Assembly (NCBI RefSeq): GCF_000303155.1
Contig: NC_018719.1
Location: 992,001-1,056,000, forward strand
Reading direction: 5' to 3'
Length of the DNA: 64,000 nucleotides
Origin: Candidatus Nitrososphaera gargensis Ga9.2
GTDB lineage: Archaea > Thermoproteota > Nitrososphaeria > Nitrososphaerales > Nitrososphaeraceae
Positions 54,060 through 61,789 of this stretch are shown here, piece after piece (position 1 is the first letter of the stretch; every line of letters begins with the position of its first letter). The position numbers were made by a program, and so were the translations under genes. The notes under the pieces are model-generated. The model was given only the letters and a program-made list of their open reading frames with translations, had not been told where the DNA came from and searched no databases.

Positions 54060-55462
54060 ACGTCATAGTAAAGCATGAACTGCCGCTCCTTTGATCTGCC
54101 TGCATATGCAATCTCTTCCTGCTTGAGCGCAACATATGTTTCAAGCAGATCGCCCTGAAAGCATGGCTTTAGGTAATCATGATCGCTTTTCAGCGCTTCA
54201 AGCGACTCCTGCAGGCTGCCCGGTAGCGACCTTATCCCTAGGCTGCTCCTGACGTGGTCGGGCATCTTATAAATGTCCTCGTTGACCGGATCTCCTGGCT
54301 CGATCTTTTTTCTCATGCCGTCAAGCCCTGCGGCCACTATTGCCGAGAAAGCAAGGTACGGGTTGGCAGACGGGTCCGGTGCCCTGAACTCTATGCGCTT
54401 TGACTTGACGTTGTTCCTGTCGTTCACCGGCACACGCGCGACTGCCGACCTGTTGCCCCTTGACCACGCCGCGTAGATTGGCGCCTCAAAGCCGGGGACC
54501 ATCCTGTGGTACGAGTTTACTGTTGGGGCGACTAGTGCCGCAAGCGAACGCGCGTGGTCCAGAATTCCTCCGATAAAGTACCTCCCTGTCTGGCTGAGCT
54601 CTGCATAGCCGTCGCTTGCATCATAAAAGATGTTGCTTGCGCCGTCCCACAGGCTGGTGCTGACATGCATTCCTGAGCCGTTGTCGCTTTCGCTGCTACT
54701 CGGATCGCTTTCGTCAAAGACAGGTTTGGGCATAAAATTTGCAATTTTGCCGTGCTTTTTGGCAACGTTCCTGACAGTGTCCTTGTATACCTGCACGTTG
54801 TCGGCTGCCTTTGTAAGCGTGCTGTGCATAAAGTTGATCTCGATCTGGCCGCTGCTTGCAACTTCGTGGTTCAGATTTGTGACCTTGATGAGGTAATTTT
54901 TTTTCAGGATCTCGGCTACCTCGAACCTCAATTCTACGAGCGAGTCTTGGAACGGCGGGGCGTCGTAGCCGCCCTTTCTCCTGATGTGATACTTGCCAGC
55001 ACGTTCTGCCGACAGGATCTCTGGTCCGCTCTTGCCACCAAAGACAATATCGTCAAAGACAAAGCATTCTACCTCGGGGCCTATCTGGCAAGACAGCCCT
55101 TCGCGGGCAAGGTGCTCTTCTATGAGCTGCGAGACATGGCGCGGGTCTCTGATCAGCCTGCCCCTTCCAAAGCCTTCATGCACATCAGCAATTACTGTGG
55201 CAACCTTATAGTTTGATATTGGCGCCGGCCTTAAGGTTGATTTGTCAGGAACCAGCAAAAGGTCAGACTCGTCTATCTTGGCAAAGCCCCTGACTGACGA
55301 GCCGTCTACCGCGACGCCACTTCGCAGGTATTCTCCACTGTCGCTGGCAATGTATTTTGCCAAGAACCTGCCGGGAACGTCGGTGTACCTTATCAGAATA
55401 AACTCGGCATCTTCAAACCCCATCCTGTCTGCGCTGTGCTCCAGCGAATCCTTTAGTGTCAT
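54056..55462 (-). CDS. glnA: Glutamine synthetase, type I
   Basis: 468 aa, standard GSI length. Makes glutamine from glutamate, ammonia and ATP, the main ammonium-assimilating step in an ammonia oxidiser. Motifs: beta-grasp VAVDGSSVRGFAKIDESDL, metal/ATP segment IGPEVECFVFDD, NHEVASSGQIEINF, the NGSGMHVSTSLW loop and the ATP signature KPVFDESDPSSSES. C-terminal ANPYLAFSAIVAAGLDGM is present. TTATATTTTAC at about 55484-55494 yields a leaderless start at 55462. Divergent from an Lrp/AsnC gene, a plausible regulator. Confidence 0.93.
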   Translation of the reverse strand: MTLKDSLEHSADRMGFEDAEFILIRYTDVPGRFLAKYIASDSGEYLRSGVAVDGSSVRGFAKIDESDLLLVPDKSTLRPAPISNYKVATVIADVHEGFGRGRLIRDPRHVSQLIEEHLAREGLSCQIGPEVECFVFDDIVFGGKSGPEILSAERAGKYHIRRKGGYDAPPFQDSLVELRFEVAEILKKNYLIKVTNLNHEVASSGQIEINFMHSTLTKAADNVQVYKDTVRNVAKKHGKIANFMPKPVFDESDPSSSESDNGSGMHVSTSLWDGASNIFYDASDGYAELSQTGRYFIGGILDHARSLAALVAPTVNSYHRMVPGFEAPIYAAWSRGNRSAVARVPVNDRNNVKSKRIEFRAPDPSANPYLAFSAIVAAGLDGMRKKIEPGDPVNEDIYKMPDHVRSSLGIRSLPGSLQESLEALKSDHDYLKPCFQGDLLETYVALKQEEIAYAGRSKERQFMLYYDV

Positions 55463-55566
55463 AGAGTATTGTTACAGCTTGTAAAATATAAGGTATAGCA
55501 TCTAAATTGCTGATATTTGACAAGTGCCAAAAGATAATACTTTATATTTGTTAATTTATTACATTA
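55463..55566. promoter_or_regulatory. Divergent promoter region of glutamine synthetase and Lrp regulator
   Basis: 104 nt with two back-to-back TATA boxes: TTATATTTTAC on the minus strand (55484-55494) and CTTTATATTTG on the plus strand (55541-55551). Each is 20-27 nt from its leaderless start. The AT-rich centre, with TTGCTGATATTTGACAAGTGCCAA (given here in parts: TTGCTGATATTTG, ACAAGTGCCAA), is the likely Lrp binding area. Confidence 0.6.
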
Positions 55567-56019
55567 ATGATACGCATGGATCAAACAGATGTAAAGATAC
55601 TAAAGAGGTTATTGCATGATGCCAGAATGTCGTACCGCAAGGTGGCCGAGGATATCGGGGTCTCGCCTCCTACCGTCCTTGCAAGGGTTTCCAAGATGGA
55701 AAAAGAGGGCATAATCAAGTCATATTCTGCTTTGCTTGATCATGAAAAGCTTGGATACGATCTGACGGCTATCATAGACATCACGGCAACAAAGGGCAAG
55801 ATAGTAGACCTTGAAAGGCAGATAGCCAAGTTCCCAAACGTGTGTGCAGTATACGACATTACCGGGCTGACAGACATGACCATAATAGCTAAGTTCAAGA
55901 ACCGCGCAGAGCTTTCCAATTTCGTGAAAAAGGACCTGTCGCTGCCGTATGTTGAGCGCACCAACACACATGTGGTGCTGGTGACCGTCAAGGAAGACTT
56001 TCGCTTCGTCGACACTTGA
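55567..56019 (+). CDS. Lrp/AsnC-family transcriptional regulator
   Basis: 150 aa. N-terminal HTH (residues 4-60): DQTDVKILKRLLHDARMSYR, KVAEDIGVSPPTVLARVSKM, EKEGIIKSYSALLDHEKLGY. The C-terminal RAM ligand/dimer domain has the strand LTAIIDITATKGKIVDLE and VYDITGLTDMTIIAKFKN, GLTD being the Gly-type amino-acid-binding loop. Divergent from glnA with a shared 104-nt promoter, so control of nitrogen assimilation in response to glutamine or another amino acid is the natural inference. Confidence 0.88.
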   Translation: MIRMDQTDVKILKRLLHDARMSYRKVAEDIGVSPPTVLARVSKMEKEGIIKSYSALLDHEKLGYDLTAIIDITATKGKIVDLERQIAKFPNVCAVYDITGLTDMTIIAKFKNRAELSNFVKKDLSLPYVERTNTHVVLVTVKEDFRFVDT

Positions 56020-56088
56020 TTACAAATTTGCTAGTAGAATCCGAACAAGAGTTTATAGGTGCCAAGCTCGCTATTGAACAGCACCTCA

Positions 56089-57057
56089 ATGCAAGCGTCG
56101 GTTGTATGCTCTGCATGCAAGAACGAGGTCGTGGTAACAGATCATGAATGTGGCGAAGTCATTTGCAGCCGCTGCGGAATAGTGATTGACAGGGTCGAAA
56201 GCCCGGCCGTACAGGATTGGCGCGCTTTTAGCGTCGATGAGTTTTACCGCAAGAGCCGGACGGGCGCTCCCACTTCGCTTGCCCGCTACAACAAAGGATT
56301 GCTCACATCCATAGGCAACAGCAAGGCAAACGGGCTGAATTTCAACAGGATAAGAGTGTGGGATTTCAGGATACAGGCAGCCAACGACAGAAGCCTTAAA
56401 CAGGCACTGCCCGAGCTTGAGCACCTGAAGGAGAGCCTCGGGCTCCCAGATGCAATAGTGGAAAAGTCGGCGTATTTTTACCGTAAGGCAAGCAGACTGG
56501 GTCTGATAAAAGGAAGAACTGTGTCATCGGTCCTTGCCGCTTCAGTCTATCTTGCTTGCCGTGAGCTGGAGAACCCAAGGACGCTGAGCGAAATTGCCAC
56601 TGCTAGCAATGTTGCACGCAAAAAAATCTCGCGCGATTACAGGATGTTGGTGCGCATGTTTGACCCAAAAATCCCGACAGTGGATCACGCAAGGTGCATC
56701 ACTAGGATTGCAAACAAGGTTGGCGTCAGCGAAAAAACAAAGAGGATTGCCGTAAAGATAATGCGCGAAATCGTCGCCATGCAGATATCTGCAGGCAAGG
56801 GGCCAATGGGCATCGCTGCAACTGTCCTCTACATCGCCTGCATGCATGCAGGCGAGGTCAAGACACAAAAAGAGCTCTCAATTGCCGCCGGCGTCACAGA
56901 AGTGACAATCAGGAACCGCTACAGCGAGTTAAAAAAGTACCTTCAGGATTTCGCAAAGTCCTCTACACTGGCAATAGCAATACTCATGTTTGTCTTCCAG
57001 TCGCCTGTCATCATGCACTCTGCTACGAGATATGCCACGACTGTATTGCTGCACTAA
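56089..57057 (+). CDS. tfb: Transcription initiation factor TFB
   Basis: 322 aa from the ATG at 56089; the GTG at 56059 lies only about 2 nt after the TATA-like GTTTATAG (56051-56058), so it would be upstream of the transcript. Zinc ribbon CSACKNEVVVTDHECGEV, then ICSRCG; B-finger region DWRAFSVDEFYRKSRTGAPTSL. Two cyclin repeats follow from residue 120 and 215 (SVLAASVYLACRELENPRTL; GIAATVLYIACMHAGEVKTQ). The final 34 residues after LKKYLQDF are hydrophobic and unlike usual TFB ends. It recruits RNA polymerase to TATA/BRE promoters; this phylum carries several TFBs. Confidence 0.93.
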   Translation: MQASVVCSACKNEVVVTDHECGEVICSRCGIVIDRVESPAVQDWRAFSVDEFYRKSRTGAPTSLARYNKGLLTSIGNSKANGLNFNRIRVWDFRIQAANDRSLKQALPELEHLKESLGLPDAIVEKSAYFYRKASRLGLIKGRTVSSVLAASVYLACRELENPRTLSEIATASNVARKKISRDYRMLVRMFDPKIPTVDHARCITRIANKVGVSEKTKRIAVKIMREIVAMQISAGKGPMGIAATVLYIACMHAGEVKTQKELSIAAGVTEVTIRNRYSELKKYLQDFAKSSTLAIAILMFVFQSPVIMHSATRYATTVLLH

Positions 57058-57108
57058 TCAGAAAATAGTTCCAAAAGCGATAATAACTATGCATCGCTAG
57101 CAGACACA

Positions 57109-57222
57109 ATGATGCCTCCAACAGCAATGATCGACCTAGGCATTGCAAGTCTGATCGTGGCGTTTTCGTCAAGCATAACGTATGGGATCATACAGTGGCT
57201 CAGGCGCGCAAAAAAGACCTAG
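57109..57222 (+). CDS. Tiny membrane protein, 37 aa
   Basis: MMPPTAMID, then one hydrophobic helix (LGIASLIVAFSSSITYGII) and a basic end (QWLRRAKKT). Complete ORF just downstream of TFB. TAATAACTATGC upstream may serve as promoter. Small proteins of this layout are common but unassigned. Confidence 0.4.
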   Translation: MMPPTAMIDLGIASLIVAFSSSITYGIIQWLRRAKKT

Positions 57223-57256
57223 TGCGCATTTGCAAAAAATTTTACGGATTGCCCTT

Positions 57257-57598
57257 TTACTCATCCTGTTGTGGGACAAAGGGACGATGATGATCGTTCA
57301 GACCGATCAGCAGCCTTGACAAGTGCTGGTAGTGCGAAAGAAATACCTTCCCCTTCTCTGTAGTCCTGAACTTCATGTCCTCTGACTCCTCAAGCAGCCC
57401 AAGCTCGACCAGGTGCCAGACATAGACTTTGAGCATCTGGTGGCTCAGGTTAGCCTTGTACATTATCCTGGTCCTCTTGTTCCAAGTAGTACAAAGTAAA
57501 AGTATGTCAGCAATGATGTCAATAGTACCCCTTGCTCCGCGCCTGAATACCCCTGTGTAGTTTCCCTCATCGTCAGTAACACCAGACAACAGCCACAT
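57257..57598 (-). CDS. Single-domain winged-helix regulator (ArnR1-like)
   Basis: 113 aa. The core starts at residue 21: RGARGTIDIIADILLLCTTW, NKRTRIMYKANLSHQMLKVY, LVELGLLEESEDMKFRTTEKG. The 20 residues before it are extra and the true start may lie inside. Fourth such regulator in the window and the last clearly chromosomal-type gene before the provirus-like block. Confidence 0.72.
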   Translation of the reverse strand: MWLLSGVTDDEGNYTGVFRRGARGTIDIIADILLLCTTWNKRTRIMYKANLSHQMLKVYVWHLVELGLLEESEDMKFRTTEKGKVFLSHYQHLSRLLIGLNDHHRPFVPQQDE

Positions 57599-57802
57599 CC
57601 TTCCTCTGAATATGCCAGAGTAGATCGCATCTAATTTAAGGTCGATATATTGCCCGCCCTAGAAAGGTTTACACTAGCTATAATTCTAGTTGGAGACTCT
57701 AGAGTGCAAAGAACCAGTGCATTACGGCCACCGCCGGATTTAAGATTGCTGGTCACTCTTCATGTATCGTCCAAAACAGCCGGAGGGGGGTGGCCATCAG
57801 AA

Positions 57803-58330
57803 ATGAGCGAATACGACCGCATACTGTCAGAACTGAAGGAGAAGGTGAAGGTGCTGGCATCAGAGTACGTGCCCAAGCTCTACCGCGCTCTTCTTGACGA
57901 GTGGTATACACCCAAGGCGGCAAAGGAGAAGATAATGAGAGATTGCGCCGGGTTGTGGACTGAACAGACAATCTGGGCGAACCTGCCAGAAGAAAGCAAG
58001 GATTCCAAAAAGAGGGAAGCGGGAAAGAAAGGCGCTGAAACCCGTGCTAAAATGACTTTAGCAGAACTCCCGCCGCCTCCACCACTAGAAGGAAGCGAAG
58101 AGCAAGAGGAAGAGCGACCGTATATCCCACCAGCAGGTATCCCAGTGGAAGCGACGGCAGCAGCCAGCGGAAAAGAAGGTTACTCGACGCAGACTACATA
58201 CGAGCCGCCAAAGCGGCCGCTTTCACTCTTCTTCGTAGACATACAGCGCGTCGCCGTCTGCGTCACTAAAGGAGAGGCCACTGCCGCGTTTCAGGGCCTC
58301 ACGGATAGCTTCTGCCTGCTGGCCCTGTAG
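57803..58330 (+). CDS. Putative DNA-binding protein of the provirus border, C-terminus probably altered
   Basis: 175 aa from the ATG at 57803; an upstream in-frame TTG at 57650 adds an unconvincing 51 residues, and GGAGGGGGG before the ATG may be a ribosome site. Residues 1-75 are helical (ILSELKEKVKVLASEYVPKL; LLDEWYTPKAAKEKIMRDCA; LWTEQTIWANLPEESKD), with a basic KKREAGKKGAETRAK as in DNA-binding adaptors. A Pro/Glu-rich linker follows. The last 35 codons (from 58223) are antisense to a minus-strand gene, so the original 3' end may have been replaced at a junction near 58220. Confidence 0.5.
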   Translation: MSEYDRILSELKEKVKVLASEYVPKLYRALLDEWYTPKAAKEKIMRDCAGLWTEQTIWANLPEESKDSKKREAGKKGAETRAKMTLAELPPPPPLEGSEEQEEERPYIPPAGIPVEATAAASGKEGYSTQTTYEPPKRPLSLFFVDIQRVAVCVTKGEATAAFQGLTDSFCLLAL

Positions 58331-58369
58331 TGTTGTGAGGTATTTCCTCTCGTCTCTGTTTGTAGCCAT
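58223..58369 (-). CDS. Small viral protein, 48 aa
   Basis: MATNRDERKYLTTLQGQQ, then AEAIREALKRGSGLSFSDAD and an acidic end (YVYEEE). It starts 3 nt after the stop of the gene before it and is the last of a four-gene minus-strand set (59199 to 58223). No family. Its tail lies antisense to the plus-strand ORF ending at 58330. Confidence 0.5.
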   Translation of the reverse strand: MATNRDERKYLTTLQGQQAEAIREALKRGSGLSFSDADGDALYVYEEE

Positions 58370-58372
58370 CTC

Positions 58373-58756
58373 TTATTCTGCCACCTCAACGTTTTCGAGC
58401 TTGTCCATGGGGCTGCCGTTCCCCTCTACATATATGGCCACTACGGGCTGGCCGTCGTCCCTGCTTTCATCCTTGAACTCAAAATATGCTTCGCTGCCAA
58501 GCAGTTCCTTCATTATTGCTTCGGCTGGGCGGCCACTGATCTTTGTCAGTAATCGCATTTTGTTGTTCATGGCCGTGCTCTCACTGGGCTCTGCATTAAT
58601 CTTCGGCTGCTCAGAACTGGAATCACTCTCCGGTCGTTCCTGCTTCATCAGCATGACCATCTTCCTGCCTTCTATGAACTTGACCACTGCGCGGAACGTG
58701 TCGCCTTCCTTGATCTGCTCGGCCCTGTCGCCGAAAACCTTGATTGGTTCGCTCAT
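58373..58756 (-). CDS. Hypothetical viral protein
   Basis: 127 aa. The beta-rich start EPIKVFGDRAEQIKEGDTFR, AVVKFIEGRKMVMLMKQERP resembles an OB-like or small-barrel strand pattern. An acidic Ser-rich linker follows (about residues 42-62), then a second folded part (KMRLLTKISGRPAEAIMKEL, AYFEFKDESRDDGQPVVAIY). Its ATG shares one base with the upstream stop (TAATG), so translation is coupled. Confidence 0.55.
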   Translation of the reverse strand: MSEPIKVFGDRAEQIKEGDTFRAVVKFIEGRKMVMLMKQERPESDSSSEQPKINAEPSESTAMNNKMRLLTKISGRPAEAIMKELLGSEAYFEFKDESRDDGQPVVAIYVEGNGSPMDKLENVEVAE

Positions 58757-58980
58757 TATTCACTCCTGCCTCCCTTCAGCTCGACCGGTGCCAATGGGAT
58801 CTTCCTGTTCTCGGCCTCTTCCTTTGCTCCCTGATATAGAGCAAAAGCTTCCTTCAGGGCAGTGATCTTGTCGTTCGCGTATACGTGCACGTCGATTCTC
58901 AGGCCCTTGGCCGTGTCGGACAGCTTGACGCTGTGGGTGAACTGGCTTGGCAGCTCGACTTCTTCGCTCATTTCGATCAC
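58756..58980 (-). CDS. Hypothetical viral protein, 74 aa
   Basis: From GTG at 58980 (or ATG at 58971, MSEEVELPSQF). Short beta-rich stretch (FTHSVKLSDTAKGLRIDVHV) then a helix (KITALKEAFALYQGAKEEAE). Overlaps the next start by 1 nt and follows the zinc-ribbon gene by 3 nt, forming an operon. No family recognised. Confidence 0.5.
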   Translation of the reverse strand: MIEMSEEVELPSQFTHSVKLSDTAKGLRIDVHVYANDKITALKEAFALYQGAKEEAENRKIPLAPVELKGGRSE

Positions 58981-58983
58981 CTA

Positions 58984-59199
58984 TTAATGGCTCCAGTCCT
59001 TGACACAGTGGCCACATGTGCCGTTGACAAAATCCCAGTAGATAGTGAAATCGTCTTCCACTGTGGTACCTGTGACATGCTCGGCCACTTGGACGTCCGC
59101 CTGGCACTCCCTGCAAAAAAAGACGCTCTGGCCATGGATAGATCGAACCTTTCGGACATTCCACTTTGTACTGCTGTTCGGGTTTGCTTCTTCATTCAT
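58984..59199 (-). CDS. Viral zinc-ribbon protein, 71 aa
   Basis: From the ATG at 59199. Two knuckles, CRECQADV and CGHC, separated by about 33 residues with VTGTTVEDDFTIYWDF between, form a zinc ribbon. First gene of the minus-strand set running to 58223. Its promoter region faces the AbrB-type gene and contains one inverted (59214-59220) and three direct GGTAT elements, so the regulator probably controls it too. Confidence 0.6.
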   Translation of the reverse strand: MNEEANPNSSTKWNVRKVRSIHGQSVFFCRECQADVQVAEHVTGTTVEDDFTIYWDFVNGTCGHCVKDWSH

Positions 59200-59247
59200 G
59201 CTTAATTGCATGTCTATACCAAGCACTAGGCTAGTAATAAGTGTTGT

Positions 59248-59283
59248 GGTATAGTGTAGGGTATGATACATGGTATAGTTTAA
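59248..59283. promoter_or_regulatory. Three GGTAT iterons at exact 12-bp spacing (putative viral operator)
   Basis: GGTATAGTGTAG, GGTATGATACAT and GGTATAGTTTAA start at 59248, 59260 and 59272. The last merges with the TATA-like GTTTAATAGG of the AbrB-type gene. An inverted CTATACC lies at 59214-59220 nearer the divergent gene. A 12-bp period (just over one helical turn) suggests side-by-side dimers binding one face. Confidence 0.5.
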
Positions 59284-59313
59284 TAGGAAGGCAGAATAAC
59301 TAGACATAGCATC

Positions 59314-59496
59314 ATGCCTAGCGTGGGAGAAGTCACAACACTGGCCAAGAACTCGCCCAAATTCGCATCGCTTAGGACCACGGTCCCCATGTCTGTTGTC
59401 AAGCAGTGGAAATTGAAGGAAGGCGACAAGCTGGAGTGGGAATGGAAGGTAGTCGACGGCGAAATGGCCCTAGTGATCAAGAAATCCAAGGAATAA
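59314..59496 (+). CDS. AbrB/MazE-type swapped-hairpin transcriptional regulator
   Basis: 60 aa. Pattern of SpoVT-AbrB domains: FASLRTTVPMSVVKQWKLKE, GDKLEWEWKVVDGEMALVIK. As in other archaeal viruses, such proteins bind as dimers to AT-rich or repeated operators. TTTAATAGG at about 59278-59286 gives a leaderless start. The GGTAT iterons directly upstream are the likely target, controlling the two divergent units. Alternatively it could be an antitoxin, but no toxin partner is adjacent. Confidence 0.72.
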   Translation: MPSVGEVTTLAKNSPKFASLRTTVPMSVVKQWKLKEGDKLEWEWKVVDGEMALVIKKSKE

Positions 59497-59556
59497 TGCC
59501 TTAGGACACCTTAGGCGAATGCTGAAAAGCAAGTGGCCACTTTTTGAATTCAAATA

Positions 59557-59856
59557 TTGCCACTCCTTCCTGACGAGCTAGCTGCCTTGGAAGAAATGGT
59601 CGACAGTAGAATCAAGACAATACCTGACACAGTCAGATTTTATCGATTGCTAAAACGTGATCCTTCTCTGATGCTCAAAGAAGAAGGTGATTTTGTTTTT
59701 GGTTATACTTGGGGATTAATGATTGCAGGGGTTGCTTCAGTCTTCAGGGATGTTCAAAGACAGATCAATGAAAAAGAAATGGACGAAGCGGTGCAGGTCC
59801 TGAATAGTCGAATGCACCAAATCAGACAAGCGATTCTTAATGCTAGCAAACTTTGA
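59557..59856 (+). CDS. Hypothetical protein
   Basis: 99 aa from TTG at 59557. Mostly helical (ELAALEEMVDSRIKTIPDTV; VASVFRDVQRQINEKEMDEA). A weak hydrophobic patch (GYTWGLMIAGVASVF) is too short to be a sure membrane segment. It lies 60 nt after the AbrB-type gene, with one TGGCCA site between them and another just after its end. No family. Confidence 0.45.
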   Translation: MPLLPDELAALEEMVDSRIKTIPDTVRFYRLLKRDPSLMLKEEGDFVFGYTWGLMIAGVASVFRDVQRQINEKEMDEAVQVLNSRMHQIRQAILNASKL

Positions 59857-59887
59857 GCCTTTGCCAGTATGTTGAAGGTGGCCACCG

Positions 59888-60259
59888 CTAGGCTATTCTT
59901 TCTGAGGGGCCGTTTTTCTCACAGTAATCTATGACCTCCACAAATATTTCAACACATTCCTGTGTTCCGATGGCTTTAATCTGATCCATGGTCAGGCCCA
60001 GGCAGTCCTGCAGGAATTCTACCATGATCCATTCTAGATGCTTGTTCTCACTATCAAATTCAGAGCGCTTGGCAGCGCGCTCTTCAGGGCTTTTGGCGTG
60101 TTGGTAATCATAGAGCAGTGTAGAAAGCCGCTTGCGCTTCCAGTTGATAGTCTGGGCTATTTCCCTGCTTGGTACCGTATACATCAGGTATTTGTGGCCA
60201 GTTGGTTTGTGGACCACCTGCCATGCCTGAGATGGATCACTGTCAGCAGGAGTAGCCAC
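59888..60259 (-). CDS. Hypothetical virion or tail-associated protein
   Basis: 123 aa from GTG at 60259. Mixed fold: GHKYLMYTVPSREIAQTINW, KRKRLSTLLYDYQHAKSPEE, FLQDCLGLTMDQIKAIGTQE. It lies 6 nt after the tape-measure gene, which by position would make it a tail or base-plate component, but nothing in the sequence names it. Confidence 0.5.
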   Translation of the reverse strand: MATPADSDPSQAWQVVHKPTGHKYLMYTVPSREIAQTINWKRKRLSTLLYDYQHAKSPEERAAKRSEFDSENKHLEWIMVEFLQDCLGLTMDQIKAIGTQECVEIFVEVIDYCEKNGPSERIA

Positions 60260-60265
60260 AGCTGC

Positions 60266-61789
60266 CTACACGCCCCTATCTCTCAGGTCATAGTAGAGGC
60301 CCCTACCGATCATTCTCTTAAGATCACGTTCTGACCAGACAGAGCCTTCTATGTGATAATTGTGGTGGTGGTTATGGATCACGGTTGTGCCACCTCCAAG
60401 GCCACCGCGGACATCTGAAGCTGGCGTGATCCTCACCATTTCGCCTCTATGCGCCTGGAATATAGTATCCTGAGCCAGGATACCATTAAAGCCTGTAGCA
60501 GCTGAAATCACTGGGATCTGTGGTACAGGAATTGAAATCCTGCTAACTGTGGCCATTGTGCCCTGTCCGAGGGCCCTGGCAGCTGCATTATAGATCGAGA
60601 TCAGCGCGTTGATTCCATCGATTACCGAGTTGATGAAGCCTTGGATGCCACTTGCTATTCCGGCCAAAGCTGCATTTGCCACGCCTATCATTCCATTCCA
60701 GAAGCCCACGAATGCCGACTTCAGCGAATCCCAGATCGTGGTGGCCACCGCCAGGATTCCCTGCCATATCGAAGTGAAGGCGACAGAGAAAACACCGGAC
60801 AGCCAGGATAATGCCGAAGTCCCCCATGCCGGCAGGTCTTCTGTAAAGAATTTCATAAGGGCTCCACCTGCAGGAGCCAGTGCTTCTGCCACACCAGCCA
60901 TTGTGTCGGCCAACTCTTTGCGGAATAGGATTATGGCCACTGTTGCAGTAGCGATGGCTGTTCCTATCAATGCAATTTTGGCTATCGCGGGGAATTCCAG
61001 AGCGATGCCGACACCAATGGCCCCGATCCCGCCTATGGCCTTGAGCTTGTCAGCCACAGTATCTGACTGGCCTATCAGAGCATTGAATCCGCCAGTGGCC
61101 AGCGCAGTGGCGCCCAAGCCTATGGCAGCCATGCCACCCAAGGCCCTGGCAACATTGCCGCCACCACCCAGCTTGCCGAATGTCTCGCCTATAGATTTTG
61201 ATAGGTTGCCAAGCTCAGTCTTGATCCTTGGAATACTCTGCACTGCTGAGGATACCATAATACCCATTGAAGTGGCGAATGTGAAGGCGTTCTGGATGGA
61301 CTGCTGCGCCATCTTGTCCTGTTCTTCCCTGACTTTGGCGGTGGCCGCATTCAACTGATCTAATGCCATCGACGCTTCTTCGCTTTCTGGGCCAAATTCA
61401 GCCACTGCTTTGTTATAGGCGCGCTGGGCAGCAGCTGCTTCAGCTTGCAATGCGGCCAGATTGGAAGATGTGCCCTGCGTGGCTATCATTGCCAAGTTCA
61501 TAGCGTTAGAAGCGGCTTGGCCAGCCCTGAGAATACTTGAAAAGCCAGACATCGCCCGCGATAGGGCGCCCAAGCCCGGATGTGCGGCCATGAAAGCCCT
61601 AGTCTGCAACTGGGAAGCATCACTAAACGTCTTTAATTCACTGCCGGCAGATCTAAGACCCTTTGCATATTGTTCTGTGGAAATTTCGCCACGGTTGAAT
61701 TGATCGTGGAGGTCAGAAATCTTGGCCTTGACTTCTTCTGCACCTTCGACACTGAGACGCCATGCTAACTCAATCTCTTCATCGGCCAT
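60266..61789 (-). CDS. Tail tape-measure-like protein
   Basis: 507 aa. N-terminal ELAWRLSVEGAEEVKAKISD and QFNRGEISTEQYAKGLRSAG are typical tape-measure starts; a long Ala-rich helical stretch follows (residues 70-180). Glycine-rich hydrophobic segments follow (GGMAAIGLGATALATGG; IALIGTAIATATVAIILF), with the repeated WxxI-W-x pattern of tail proteins (SIWQGILAVATTIWDSLKSA; FWNGMIGVANAALAGIASGI). The C-terminal GGTTVIHNHHHNYHIEG is a His-rich end seen in many tape measures. Length implies a tail of modest size. The gene is adjoined without a gap by its upstream partner. Confidence 0.78.
   Translation of the reverse strand: MADEEIELAWRLSVEGAEEVKAKISDLHDQFNRGEISTEQYAKGLRSAGSELKTFSDASQLQTRAFMAAHPGLGALSRAMSGFSSILRAGQAASNAMNLAMIATQGTSSNLAALQAEAAAAQRAYNKAVAEFGPESEEASMALDQLNAATAKVREEQDKMAQQSIQNAFTFATSMGIMVSSAVQSIPRIKTELGNLSKSIGETFGKLGGGGNVARALGGMAAIGLGATALATGGFNALIGQSDTVADKLKAIGGIGAIGVGIALEFPAIAKIALIGTAIATATVAIILFRKELADTMAGVAEALAPAGGALMKFFTEDLPAWGTSALSWLSGVFSVAFTSIWQGILAVATTIWDSLKSAFVGFWNGMIGVANAALAGIASGIQGFINSVIDGINALISIYNAAARALGQGTMATVSRISIPVPQIPVISAATGFNGILAQDTIFQAHRGEMVRITPASDVRGGLGGGTTVIHNHHHNYHIEGSVWSERDLKRMIGRGLYYDLRDRGV

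Noticed and set aside
60550-60939. Two equal 192-bp spacings between TGGCCA copies at 60550, 60742 and 60934
   Set aside because: The 64-residue stretches between them are not similar, so this is not a tandem repeat; spacing in multiples of three follows from the shared frame.
60609-61358. 249-codon plus-strand frame
   Set aside because: Exactly antisense to the tape-measure gene; its Ala/Pro-rich composition mirrors that gene's Gly/Ala codons.
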